Shown here piece after piece: positions 24,925 through 33,090 of a DNA stretch of 64,000 nucleotides; within the stretch, counting starts at the first letter, position 1; every line of letters starts with the position of its first letter. Source of the stretch: Macrococcoides animalis (GTDB lineage Bacteria > Bacillota > Bacilli > Staphylococcales > Staphylococcaceae). The stretch covers positions 1,488,001 through 1,552,000 of the forward strand of contig NZ_CP179727.1 in the NCBI RefSeq assembly GCF_047425875.1, given 5' to 3'. The notes under the pieces are model-generated. The model made no database searches, was not told the origin of the DNA, and saw nothing but the letters and a program-made list of their open reading frames with translations. Both the position numbers and the translations under genes were made by a program.

Positions 24925-25605
24925 CTAACTTTCAGCAATACTTTCGATGAAATCTTTCATTTTTGTGTAATCATTTACTGATTTTGATAGGAAGAATTTT
25001 TTTTGTTTACGTACTAGTAAATTACGTTTATTAGTAATTGCTTCGCCTGTAAATTTAAGGCCACGCCAAGTTTCTTTCTTCACTTTGATGTGGCGAATAT
25101 AGAATACTTCATCAAGTGGTTTGGTTATCAAAGCTGAGTGCATAAACTTGTATAATTCGCCAGGCGTACTATTTGATCTTGAAGTACTTGCGGTACCTTT
25201 GTTATCACGCATAAAGTCTCCTGTGTAGATTGGCAGATCATGAATTTTAACATTAGGACGCGTAAAAATCGCTAAGTATAAGTGACGATCATTGACGTCA
25301 CCAATATAAAGTTCTTCTTGTCTTTCATTATATTGGACAAGTAATTCTACTATCCAAAATGTTATTGCGATTAAGATACAAATGACTATTAAGATAATTA
25401 TCCAAGAAGGAATATGAGTTAGTTCACTGATATTTTCTGTGAAGAAAAAGTCTAAAGTAAATGGTAGAACACTATAAATATCAGGGAATAACAGCACGAT
25501 TACCATTTGTAATAGTTGCTCAAAAATCAGTAAAACTAAGATGACAAAAAGTGCTGTATATATAAATGGTATTATTTTTTTTGCTGGAGTTCTTGAAAAA
25601 ATCAT
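24925..25605 (-). CDS. Membrane protein with long cytoplasmic tail, unknown function
   Basis: 226 residues. Two membrane helices (about 12-38 and 67-92) flank an external loop of about 28 residues. The remaining 130 residues are soluble and basic (KKETWRGLKFTGE, KRNLLVRKQKKFFLS). The tail has strand-rich patterns (YIGDVNDRHLYLAIF) that could be a PH-like fold, but that is a guess. GAGGTT precedes the ATG. It is transcribed divergently from the gene at 25738 with a 132-base shared region. Confidence 0.6.
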   Translation of the reverse strand: MIFSRTPAKKIIPFIYTALFVILVLLIFEQLLQMVIVLLFPDIYSVLPFTLDFFFTENISELTHIPSWIIILIVICILIAITFWIVELLVQYNERQEELYIGDVNDRHLYLAIFTRPNVKIHDLPIYTGDFMRDNKGTASTSRSNSTPGELYKFMHSALITKPLDEVFYIRHIKVKKETWRGLKFTGEAITNKRNLLVRKQKKFFLSKSVNDYTKMKDFIESIAES

Positions 25606-25737
25606 TTTTGAACCTCGATTCTCTTAAGTTACACACATAAGATTAACATGTTTTAAGAATTTTTTGTATAGTTTTTGCATAGCGTATGTGTAAAAGGGTA
25701 TATTTAAAGAAAATCACGTATTAAAGGGGACATCATT

Positions 25738-26337
25738 ATGAAATGTAATTGTAAAAAGTCAATGGGCGCATTTGTATTTGTTGCGGCAAGCGGCGCACTA
25801 TATTATTTCTTAACAAAAAATCAAAAACAAGATAATGAGGTACAACGTTTGAATGATAATATTGAAAAGAAAAAAAGCGTTAACGTAGAACTTGTTAAAC
25901 CAGAACCAACACCACCAGAATCAGTGGGTAAAGAGTTCCATATGCCACACTTTATGATTAAAAATTTAGTTGTCACTCCAAACGAGAATGGTGTGGCTTT
26001 CAGACTAGATTATCGCATTGACCGTGTACTTTATAATTACTTAATGCATAACACACCGCATTACCGTTTCAGATTTACATTACCAAGTGAATTGAAACCT
26101 TTATTTGAAGGCAACGGTACACAAAAAGTATTAGGTGAGCTTGTTTATGGTACAGGTGAAAAGTCTGACTATAGTGTTACATTTAACTTTAAGAAAAATG
26201 ATGATATCGATAGCAGCAAAATGTATGAAATCGGTGACATGACTGGACCATATCATTTAGATGTCGTGGATGAACAGTTAAAAGTATTAAACGAATACGA
26301 TGATGTCTACGCTGCAGCGAACTTAATTAGATTTTAA
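25738..26337 (+). CDS. Membrane-anchored extracellular protein, unknown function
   Basis: 199 residues. A short Lys/Cys-rich N-terminus (KCNCKKS) precedes one hydrophobic segment (GAFVFVAASGALYYFLT). A linker rich in Glu, Pro and Lys follows, then a domain of about 130 residues with alternating strands (FHMPHFMIKNLVVTP, VAFRLDYRIDRVLYNYLM, YRFRFTLPSE). The sequence is not a standard lipobox, since no L-x-x-C ends the hydrophobic run. AAAGGGGAC precedes the ATG. I do not recognise the domain. Confidence 0.6.
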   Translation: MKCNCKKSMGAFVFVAASGALYYFLTKNQKQDNEVQRLNDNIEKKKSVNVELVKPEPTPPESVGKEFHMPHFMIKNLVVTPNENGVAFRLDYRIDRVLYNYLMHNTPHYRFRFTLPSELKPLFEGNGTQKVLGELVYGTGEKSDYSVTFNFKKNDDIDSSKMYEIGDMTGPYHLDVVDEQLKVLNEYDDVYAAANLIRF

Positions 26338-26352
26338 TATTTGTTGAAAATA

Positions 26353-26475
26353 GAGAGTCTGGGACAAATGTTCTGCCACAAGCAAAAATCGAACGAAACT
26401 AATAAATCGCTTTTTGATTTGTAGTTTTCGTTCGATTTTTGTCGTAGTGCAACTTCTGTTCCACCATTTAGACTG
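26353..26475. repeat. Large structured intergenic inverted-repeat element
   Basis: The core is AAAAATCGAACGAAA (26384-26398) paired with its exact complement (26426-26440), with an inner AAATC/GATTT stem. Flanks also match: AGTCTGGGACA near 26357 and CTGTTCC then AGACT near 26456-26475. Sequences beginning GAGTCTGGGACAAA are frequent between genes in staphylococcal genomes, from general knowledge, so this is probably a copy of a dispersed noncoding repeat. No coding potential. Confidence 0.5.
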
Positions 26476-26550
26476 TTAATTGTCAGAGGACTAGGACTTA
26501 TGTCCCTACCACTTTTTGCTTTGATGGTCACTTGCGCAAACAATATATTC

Positions 26551-26577
26551 AAAAAAGGCCACCCATAAAGGGTAGCC
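26551..26577 (-). terminator. Terminator of the luxS operon
   Basis: On the minus strand GGCTACCC and GGGTGGCC form an 8-bp stem with one G-T pair, followed by six T residues, 10 bases after the luxS stop. Confidence 0.85.
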
Positions 26578-26587
26578 TATAAACAAT

Positions 26588-27073
26588 CTATTCAGTTGGA
26601 GCTTTACCTTCCTGGTAAATATTTTTCCAACCATCTTTTTTGCTTAACATTTCTTTTGCGATTGCTTGAGCACCTTCTAATGAATGACTTGCTGCCCAAC
26701 CACATTGTACTTCGTTACAAGCGGGTACCTCTGTCGCGGCTAATACGTCGTTTAAAGTGTGTTCTAAAATGACAAGTACATCTTCATAATCGTCATGATT
26801 AATGAGTGATAAATAGAAGCCAGTTTGGCAGCCCATAGGTGATAAGTCAACGACTTTATCAGTGTGATTTCGAATGTTTTCGGCCATTAAATGTTCTAGC
26901 GAATGTAATCCTGGCATTTCCATATGCTCTTTATTAGGTTGTTTGAAGCGGATGTCGTATTTGTTAATGACATCGCCATTAATACCTTCTTTGATCCCTG
27001 CCAAGCGTACAAATGGTGCATCTACGATTGTATGATCTAAGTTAAAACTTTCTACGTTCATTTTCTGTGTCAT
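26588..27073 (-). CDS. luxS: S-ribosylhomocysteine lyase
   Basis: 161 residues. The metal site HSLEH (His57, His61) and the downstream Cys124 in CNEVQCGWAASHS, together with the catalytic Cys82 in MGCQTGFY, are intact. It splits S-ribosylhomocysteine to homocysteine and DPD, the autoinducer-2 precursor. It is the last gene of a minus-strand operon after mccB and the methyltransferase/MccA fusion. That placement suggests its homocysteine feeds directly into cystathionine. AATGAGGAGG precedes the ATG, 15 bases after mccB. Confidence 0.97.
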   Translation of the reverse strand: MTQKMNVESFNLDHTIVDAPFVRLAGIKEGINGDVINKYDIRFKQPNKEHMEMPGLHSLEHLMAENIRNHTDKVVDLSPMGCQTGFYLSLINHDDYEDVLVILEHTLNDVLAATEVPACNEVQCGWAASHSLEGAQAIAKEMLSKKDGWKNIYQEGKAPTE

Positions 27074-27088
27074 GATTTGTCCTCCTCA

Positions 27089-28234
27089 TTATTTAAGTAA
27101 TGCAAATCCAGCTTTTAAATCTTCTAATAAGTCTTCACTATCTTCAATACCCACTGAGATACGTACTAATCCATCAGTAATGCCTAATGCTAAACGGCGT
27201 TCACGAGGAATAGATGCGTGTGTCATTTGGCTTGGCACAGAAATTAAGCTTTCCACTGCACCTAATGATTCAGCTAAAGTAAAGTATTTTAAAGATTTCA
27301 CGAGTAATTCAGCATTTTCTTTTGAGCCGACATCAAATGAAATCATACCACCGAAGCCTGTGCTTTGAGACTCGTGAATCGCTTTACGATGTGCATCAAG
27401 TAAAGATGGGTGGAAGATGTTTGTAACAGCATCTTCTGATTGTAATAATTCAATGATTTTCATTGTTGTTTTTTCAGTTTGTTCCATACGTAAGGCTAAT
27501 GTTTTAATACCACGCACAAGTAAGAAACTGTCTTGTGGTCCTAATATACCACCCACTGAGTTTTGAATAAAGTGAATTTGTTCTGATAATTCTGGTGTAC
27601 GAGATACTAGTAATCCTGCAACAACGTCACTATGGCCACCGATGTATTTCGTAGCTGAGTGTAATACAATATCAATGCCTAAATCAATTGGATTTTGGAA
27701 GTATGGTGTCATAAATGTATTATCTACTACTGAGATTAAATCATTTGATTGTGCGATTTCAACCATTGCACGAATATCAGTAACATTCAGTAATGGGTTT
27801 GTAGGTGTTTCAATGTATAACATTTTTGTTTCTCGCGTTAACGCGGCTTTTACAGCTTCTATGTCTGTTGTATCTACGAAAGTAGATTTAATGCCGATAC
27901 GGTCAAATACCTTTGTGAATACACGATATGTACCACCATAAACATCGCTACCTACAACAATATGGTCACCTGCATTTAATAGCATAATGGCAGTTGATAC
28001 TGCAGCCATTCCTGAACCGAAGGCGAATCCTTCATGGCCATGTTCAAGATCAGCAATTAATGTTTCTAACGCAGTACGTGTAGGGTTTTTTGTACGAGAA
28101 TACTCATAACCTTGTCGTAAACTACCGATACCATCTTGTTTATAGGTACTTGTTTGATAAATGGGTGTGTTTACTGATCCGGTAAATGCATCAGTTGTTT
28201 TCCCGCCATGAATCATCATCGTTTTTTTCTTCAT
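27089..28234 (-). CDS. mccB: Cystathionine gamma-lyase / homocysteine gamma-lyase (MccB-type PLP enzyme)
   Basis: 381 residues. Cys/Met-metabolism PLP family: YSRTKNPTR, GSGMAAVSTAIMLL, VVDNTFMTPYFQNP and the PLP lysine in HSATKYIGGHSDVVAG. I start at the second ATG (28234), 7 bases after GGAG; the ATG at 28240 is one base from it. From sequence alone gamma-synthase (MetB) and gamma-lyase cannot be separated, but adjacency to an MccA-like cystathionine beta-synthase and luxS points to reverse transsulfuration (cystathionine to cysteine). The ATGA overlap with the upstream fusion gene indicates translational coupling. Confidence 0.88.
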   Translation of the reverse strand: MKKKTMMIHGGKTTDAFTGSVNTPIYQTSTYKQDGIGSLRQGYEYSRTKNPTRTALETLIADLEHGHEGFAFGSGMAAVSTAIMLLNAGDHIVVGSDVYGGTYRVFTKVFDRIGIKSTFVDTTDIEAVKAALTRETKMLYIETPTNPLLNVTDIRAMVEIAQSNDLISVVDNTFMTPYFQNPIDLGIDIVLHSATKYIGGHSDVVAGLLVSRTPELSEQIHFIQNSVGGILGPQDSFLLVRGIKTLALRMEQTEKTTMKIIELLQSEDAVTNIFHPSLLDAHRKAIHESQSTGFGGMISFDVGSKENAELLVKSLKYFTLAESLGAVESLISVPSQMTHASIPRERRLALGITDGLVRISVGIEDSEDLLEDLKAGFALLK

Positions 28235-28236
28235 TT

Positions 28237-29757
28237 TCATTCTCCTTTGATATTAAATATATTTTTTGATAAGTAACGATCGCTCGCATCTGGAAAGATA
28301 ACGACGATATTTTGATTCGTAAACTGACATTGTTGGTTTAGTGCTGCTTGAAGTGCAGCACCGGATGAACTCCCTTGCATTAATCCTTCTAGTTGAGCGA
28401 GTTCGGATACTTTAGTAAATGCGTCTACATCAGAGATAGTTTCAACAGCATCAATAAGGTCTTTCGGTAAGAAAGCTGGCCATGCTTCAACTCCGATACC
28501 TTCAGTTCTGTGATTATCTGAAACGCCACCTGATAGAATTGAACCCTCTGGCTCAACAATTACTTTATGTGCATCCATGAAGTAATGAGCGAGTCCTGTA
28601 AATGTTCCACCTGAACCAGCTCCAGCAACAATCATGTCTACACGACCAACATCTGCAATGATTTCATTTGCGAGTCCTTCATAACTGCCTGGATTATCCA
28701 TTGATTCGAATTGGTTTGTGAAAAATGCACCTGTTTCTTGTGCATATTTCACTGCTTGTTCACGCGCATATAGCATGCCTTTTTCAGTCGGTGTGTTCAC
28801 AATTTCTGCACCTAATGCACGCATAATACTTTGCTTTTCTTCACTAAATTTTTCTGGGACATAGACACGTAATTTTAAATCGAACTTTTGGCATACGAGT
28901 GCTAGACCAATACCTGTATTACCTGCAGTGGCTTCAACGACTAATCCGTTTGCAATGTCACCACGTTGTACAGCTTTCGTGATAATATTAAAGCCTAAGC
29001 GATCCTTTATTGAACCCCCTAAGTTATGATTTTCTAGTTTTGCAAAAATGCGATTCCCTTCATTTAAAGGAAAAGTAGTTATTTCGACCATGGGCGTATT
29101 GCCAATTAAATCGAATGGTTTCTTAATATTTTTCTTTTTAAATATTTGAAGATGTGCAAATCGATTCAGTTGCGTCGCCTCATAATTAAATCCGTTACGG
29201 CTAGCGATAGCTTCCATGGTTTCTTTTAATGGATAGAATTCACGGTTTAAGTCTGCTACTAAGTTGTTGTAGCCTAAAGCTGAATAATATTCTATCATCT
29301 TTTTCTTTTCTTCTGATGTATTGAATAGGGTATCTAGAATAATGACTTGCCCCTCTTCATTTAGTAAGTCAGCATATTTTCGCATTGCGACATCTTTCTC
29401 AATATCCGTTAGGTGATGGAATGCGAATGAAGATATAAATGTATCTGCTTTGCGTGCATCAAAGTTTAAAAAATCACCACGTTCGAATTTGATACCCGTC
29501 TTCTCTTCACCGATAACAGCCATTTCTTCACTTGGCTCAATAGCACGAACATTTAATCCTTGATTTAATAAATAACGAGTTAAATTTCCCGTACCGGGTC
29601 CAAACTCTACCACATCACCTTGTGCATGCTTAACCGCTTCTGCAATCATAAAATCATAATTGACAAAGACGTCTTTATATTCAGGGTCTTGGCCAGTGAC
29701 AAAGTTATCATAATCAGACGCCCAATCTTTAAATATATCCATAAAGGGTAAAGTCAT
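28237..29757 (-). CDS. Fusion protein: YrrT-like SAM methyltransferase + MccA-like cystathionine beta-synthase
   Basis: 506 residues from the ATG at 29757, behind GAAGGAG. Residues about 1-205 are a class I SAM methyltransferase with motif I VVEFGPGTGNLTRYLL, then AIEPSEEM and SSFAFHHLTD, as in YrrT. After KKKNIKKPFDLIGNTPMVE, residues about 210-506 are a PLP beta-family enzyme: KLENHNLGGSIKDRLG (PLP Lys), EATAGNTGIGLA, GAGSGGTFTGL and SSSGAALQAAL, as in cysteine synthases and MccA (YrhA). In B. subtilis yrrT, mtnN, mccA and mccB are separate genes of one operon. Here the first and third are one open frame without a stop or restart, and luxS is added downstream. The inferred pathway runs from SAM-derived homocysteine plus (O-acetyl)serine to cystathionine and then cysteine. 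Confidence 0.88.
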   Translation of the reverse strand: MTLPFMDIFKDWASDYDNFVTGQDPEYKDVFVNYDFMIAEAVKHAQGDVVEFGPGTGNLTRYLLNQGLNVRAIEPSEEMAVIGEEKTGIKFERGDFLNFDARKADTFISSFAFHHLTDIEKDVAMRKYADLLNEEGQVIILDTLFNTSEEKKKMIEYYSALGYNNLVADLNREFYPLKETMEAIASRNGFNYEATQLNRFAHLQIFKKKNIKKPFDLIGNTPMVEITTFPLNEGNRIFAKLENHNLGGSIKDRLGFNIITKAVQRGDIANGLVVEATAGNTGIGLALVCQKFDLKLRVYVPEKFSEEKQSIMRALGAEIVNTPTEKGMLYAREQAVKYAQETGAFFTNQFESMDNPGSYEGLANEIIADVGRVDMIVAGAGSGGTFTGLAHYFMDAHKVIVEPEGSILSGGVSDNHRTEGIGVEAWPAFLPKDLIDAVETISDVDAFTKVSELAQLEGLMQGSSSGAALQAALNQQCQFTNQNIVVIFPDASDRYLSKNIFNIKGE

Positions 29758-29847
29758 TATATTTCTCGCTCCTTCTTTATAACTAATCTTATCTGTTAAC
29801 TCGGAATTAATAATAACACGGGATTTGACACATGACAATCAAATAGT

Positions 29848-29876
29848 TTGTGAATCCTATCACAATATGGTATAAT
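29848..29876 (+). promoter_or_regulatory. Promoter with TTGTGA-N6-TCACAA operator (CRP/FNR- or Rex-type)
   Basis: TTGTGAATCCTATCACAA (29848-29865) is a perfect TTGTGA-N6-TCACAA dyad. Its first half doubles as a -35 element 17 bases from TATAAT (29871-29876). TGTGA-N6-TCACA is the CRP/FNR-family pattern (ArcR in staphylococci); Rex sites look similar. It controls the grpB-family gene and may also affect the divergent fusion gene. Confidence 0.6.
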
Positions 29877-29909
29877 ATTACTATTATAAATTTTGAGAGT
29901 GGGTGACGT

Positions 29910-30458
29910 ATGAAAAGGATTGTTGTATTACCATATGATAGTATTTGGCAGCATTTATATTTAGAAGAAAGTAGAAATTTAAAGATATGTATAAAAGAAC
30001 ATGCAGATAATATTCAACACATTGGTTCAACAGCAGTACCTGGTATGCATGCGAAACCAATTATTGATATGATGATTGTCACGAAAAGTATTCAATTATT
30101 TGAAACACAGCATTCTGCACTATTAAGTTTAGGATATGAGCGTATTGAACCAGAATTTAAAGATAGTTTACAGTACGTTAAAAGGGTGGCAGGAGACAGA
30201 ACACATCAACTTTTTGTATTTCCAGTTGGTCATGAAAAAATACTTGAATTGCAGGCAATGACTGCTTATTTAAAGTACTATCCGAGCGAGAAAGAACGTT
30301 ATAATAGTGTGAAGATGGAATTAGCTAAAATGTATCCATTTGAGGTACAAGCCTATGAACAATCGAAATTAATTTTTGTTACAGTGATGACTGTAAAGGC
30401 TGTCGATTGGTTTATTAGACGTAGTATGGATGAAGACGTATCAATTGTTAAAGCATAA
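29910..30458 (+). CDS. GrpB family protein (UPF0157, nucleotidyltransferase-like)
   Basis: 182 residues. The signature IQHIGSTAVPGMHAKPIIDMMI is the GS-x-x-x-P-G-x-x-x-K-P-I-x-D motif of the nucleotidyltransferase fold, followed by LGYE and HQLFVFPVGH. Members are predicted nucleotidyltransferases of unknown substrate, sometimes fused to dephospho-CoA kinase. GAGAGTGGGTGACG precedes the ATG. Its promoter holds a CRP/Rex-like dyad. It is a single-gene unit with its own terminator. Confidence 0.87.
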   Translation: MKRIVVLPYDSIWQHLYLEESRNLKICIKEHADNIQHIGSTAVPGMHAKPIIDMMIVTKSIQLFETQHSALLSLGYERIEPEFKDSLQYVKRVAGDRTHQLFVFPVGHEKILELQAMTAYLKYYPSEKERYNSVKMELAKMYPFEVQAYEQSKLIFVTVMTVKAVDWFIRRSMDEDVSIVKA

Positions 30459-30492
30459 GATTGAAACATTTATTTGTTTCAATCTTTTTTTT
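30457..30492 (+). terminator. Terminator of grpB-family gene
   Basis: AAGATTGAAACA pairs with TGTTTCAATCTT, overlapping the stop codon, and is followed by eight T residues in total. Confidence 0.85.
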
Positions 30493-30573
30493 ATAGAAAA
30501 AGAATAATAACATAAATAGTGAAAATTTTGTTATTATTACTAAATAGAGAACCAATGTTAAAAGGAGGTACAT

Positions 30574-31248
30574 ATGCCATCAATATTAATAGTAGAAGAT
30601 GAACTTGAAATTGCAGAGTTGATTAAATTTATCCTCATGCGTGAAGGATTTGATAGAGTAGATATTGCTTCAACGTTTAGAGAAGCGAAGTCAATGCTTG
30701 AAACGACTTATGATGCATTTTTATTAGATATTAATTTGGGTGATGGATCTGGTTATGATTTAGGGGCTGAGATTCGAGTAATGACAGATGCACCTATTAT
30801 CTACGTTTCTGCCAACACACAGGATAAAGATAAAATTAAAGGCTTTCAAAATGGTGCTGATGACTACATTACGAAACCATTTAATCCAATGGAACTCGCT
30901 GTACGTGTTAAAGTTAACGTTGACCGATATTTAAAATCCAATAGTAATAATAATGTGCTATATACATTTGATGAACGTAATGCGGAATTGACTGTTGGTA
31001 AAGAGAAATATTTATTATCTGGGAAACAATATTTACTTATGCAATATTTATATGAACATAAAGACGAAATTTGTACAAAAGAACAGATTTATGAAGCGGT
31101 TTGGGAGAACCAATTCGTCGATGACAATACCGTCATGGTACATATTAGAAAGTTAAGAGAAAAAATTGAAGAGCAGCCAAGTCATCCGAAGATTTTATTA
31201 ACGTCTCGAGGAGTGGGATATATATTAAAATCAGGTGTCGCTAAATGA
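30574..31248 (+). CDS. Two-component response regulator, OmpR/PhoB family
   Basis: 224 residues. Receiver domain with acidic pocket Glu8-Asp9, phospho-acceptor Asp52 (FLLDINLGDG) and conserved Lys in YITKPF. The C-terminal winged helix ends in VDDNTVMVHIRKLREKIE and SRGVGYIL, typical of OmpR-type DNA binding. AAAGGAGG lies before the ATG. The stop overlaps the kinase start by four bases (ATGA), so the two are co-translated. The regulon is unknown; no transporter gene is adjacent. Confidence 0.93.
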   Translation: MPSILIVEDELEIAELIKFILMREGFDRVDIASTFREAKSMLETTYDAFLLDINLGDGSGYDLGAEIRVMTDAPIIYVSANTQDKDKIKGFQNGADDYITKPFNPMELAVRVKVNVDRYLKSNSNNNVLYTFDERNAELTVGKEKYLLSGKQYLLMQYLYEHKDEICTKEQIYEAVWENQFVDDNTVMVHIRKLREKIEEQPSHPKILLTSRGVGYILKSGVAK

Positions 31249-32882
31249 ACATCAGCAAAAAATTTATCATTCGTTTTATCCGCTACTTTCTAGTTTTTTA
31301 CTTTTCAGTGACATTTATTATATGTGCATTCTTTTTGTACTTCTTATTTTCAAGTGAACATGATTTTTTAGAGGAAGATATGCAAGATAAGGCATCATTT
31401 ACGATGAGTGAATACTTTAAATTCAAAGGTGATAAAGTCATACCTGATAAGAAAATGGTGCACTATATCAAGAAGAATAACGGGATTATGGTTGTAAAAA
31501 ATAAAAGTCATGAGGTGATTTATACCTCTGATAAAGATTTTAAACTACGTCCATTAAATGAGTATCGTTCTGAAGAGTTTACAACTTGGGAAATGCCAGA
31601 CGGCCACCAAGTCATTTATTTACAAAATAAAATATTGAATGAAGCGAGACGTAAACTGGAACATGATTCAAGTGATGCCATAGAATATATACATAAGCAT
31701 AAGCTCGGACTATTTGTTGCAGACGGTGACAAATTAAAGAAAGTGCACGGTACATTTGACACAGATATCGTAAATAGTACAATTTTTGAACATAAAAATA
31801 ATGATAACTATCAGAATTATTTCTTTGTTTCATATTATAAAGGTAATAAAAATTACTATGTGATTGAAAAGAATCCTCATCCAGCAGATACGAAAGCAAT
31901 ATTTGCAGAGAATAGTTATTTATATGATAAAGAATTTATGGATGTCATTAAGCGCTTCTTAGTTTGGTATGCGTGGTTGAATTTCTTTGTTTTGATTGCC
32001 ATTCTTATATTATCCTATACTATTGGTAATCGCTTAGCACAACCTTTAAGACATTTTTCGAAGTGGGTTGAACAACTTGCTAAAGGGGATTATTCAGTAT
32101 TAAATAATGCTAAAATTTATAGAAATGGTCGTCTGCGTAGAAAATATCGTATGTACAGTCCAATCGATGCTTCTATTGCAAAACTGACAGGTAAACTTGC
32201 CGACGATAAAAACTATCAAAGCAAGATGAACATTCAACGAGAAAATTGGGTGCGTGGGATTACACATGATTTAAAAACACCACTTAGTTCTATATATGGT
32301 TATGCCAAAATATTAAACAGTGATTTATCACTAGACATTGATCAACAAAAGAAATTTATCAGTATTATTGAAGATAAAGCATTGTACATTGATCAACTAT
32401 TAATAGATTTAAACTTGGTATACCAATTAAAAAGTGACGGCATACAGTTTCACACTGAAGAAACATGTTTAAGATCGTACATTGAGAACTTCGTCTCGCA
32501 ATATGGTAATAATGGTTTAAGTTACGTGCATCAAGAAGATGCAACCATTAATGTTGATACTTCACGTATCGATAGAGTGCTGACCAATATCGTTTCAAAT
32601 AGTTTTACGCATAATGTCAATGTAGAGGTATGGATTAGTACTTATGGAAATGGTGACACTGCTGTGATTGAAATTGCAGATAATGGACAAGGTATTCCAC
32701 AAGAAGAATTGGCGCATATTTTTAATCAATTTTATCGAGGAAAGGGTACTAATGAACATCATAATGGTAGTGGTCTAGGGTTATCCGTTGCAAAAGAAAT
32801 CATAGAGTTACATGATGGAACGATTGATGTAATTAGTTCTGTTGCAGGAACTAAGTTTTTAATTACATTACCAGCACAATAA
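31245..32882 (+). CDS. Sensor histidine kinase
   Basis: 545 residues. TM1 about 9-33, an extracytoplasmic sensor region of about 200 residues, TM2 about 238-262, a HAMP-like linker (AQPLRHFSKWVEQLAKGDY), dimerisation/phospho-acceptor helix with His341 (VRGITHDLKTPLSS), and ATPase boxes N (RIDRVLTNIVSNSFTH), G1 (IADNGQGIP), F (IFNQFYRG) and G2 (GSGLGLSVA). It phosphorylates the regulator encoded just upstream. The large external domain argues against a bacitracin-type intramembrane sensor. The signal is unknown. The S-box promoter begins 8 bases after the stop, so readthrough into the next operon is possible. Confidence 0.92.
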   Translation: MNISKKFIIRFIRYFLVFYFSVTFIICAFFLYFLFSSEHDFLEEDMQDKASFTMSEYFKFKGDKVIPDKKMVHYIKKNNGIMVVKNKSHEVIYTSDKDFKLRPLNEYRSEEFTTWEMPDGHQVIYLQNKILNEARRKLEHDSSDAIEYIHKHKLGLFVADGDKLKKVHGTFDTDIVNSTIFEHKNNDNYQNYFFVSYYKGNKNYYVIEKNPHPADTKAIFAENSYLYDKEFMDVIKRFLVWYAWLNFFVLIAILILSYTIGNRLAQPLRHFSKWVEQLAKGDYSVLNNAKIYRNGRLRRKYRMYSPIDASIAKLTGKLADDKNYQSKMNIQRENWVRGITHDLKTPLSSIYGYAKILNSDLSLDIDQQKKFISIIEDKALYIDQLLIDLNLVYQLKSDGIQFHTEETCLRSYIENFVSQYGNNGLSYVHQEDATINVDTSRIDRVLTNIVSNSFTHNVNVEVWISTYGNGDTAVIEIADNGQGIPQEELAHIFNQFYRGKGTNEHHNGSGLGLSVAKEIIELHDGTIDVISSVAGTKFLITLPAQ

Positions 32883-32890
32883 AAAAACAA

Positions 32891-32919
32891 TTGACAGAAT
32901 ATACAGAAAGCGATACAGT
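32891..32919 (+). promoter_or_regulatory. Promoter of the SAM-riboswitch operon
   Basis: TTGACA (32891-32896), 17-base spacer, TACAGT (32914-32919). Transcription would start about 10 bases before the riboswitch P1 stem. Confidence 0.7.
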
Positions 32920-32936
32920 AAGTAATAATTAAATAA

Positions 32937-33031
32937 CTTATCAAGACGGATCGAGGGAAGGGCCTGATGACATCCAGCAACCTGCGTTAGACGTAAGGTG
33001 CTAATTCCTACAGCACAAGCTGGCAGATAAG
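32937..33031 (+). ncRNA. SAM-I riboswitch (S-box leader)
   Basis: The order of conserved S-box blocks is complete. P1 CTTATC (32937-32942) pairs with GATAAG (33026-33031). In between are GAGGGAAGGGCCTGATGAC, CAGCAACCTGCG, AAGGTGCTAATTCC and GCACAAGCTGGCA. A rho-independent hairpin follows, so SAM binding should terminate transcription. S-box leaders control methionine, cysteine and SAM synthesis or transport genes, which assigns the downstream M20/ATP-grasp operon to sulfur amino acid metabolism. Confidence 0.95.
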
Positions 33032-33038
33032 AACGTGT

Positions 33039-33067
33039 AGACATTCCTATCTGGGAATGTCTTTTTT
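33039..33067 (+). terminator. Riboswitch-controlled terminator
   Basis: AGACATTCC pairs with GGAATGTCT and is followed by TTTTT, 7 bases after riboswitch P1. It is the expression platform of the S-box leader. Confidence 0.9.
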
Positions 33068-33090
33068 ATGAATGAAATTAAGGGGCGAAT

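Noticed and set aside
32883..32940. Readthrough as the only source of M20/ATP-grasp expression
   Set aside because: A near-consensus promoter lies just ahead of the riboswitch, so the operon has its own start.
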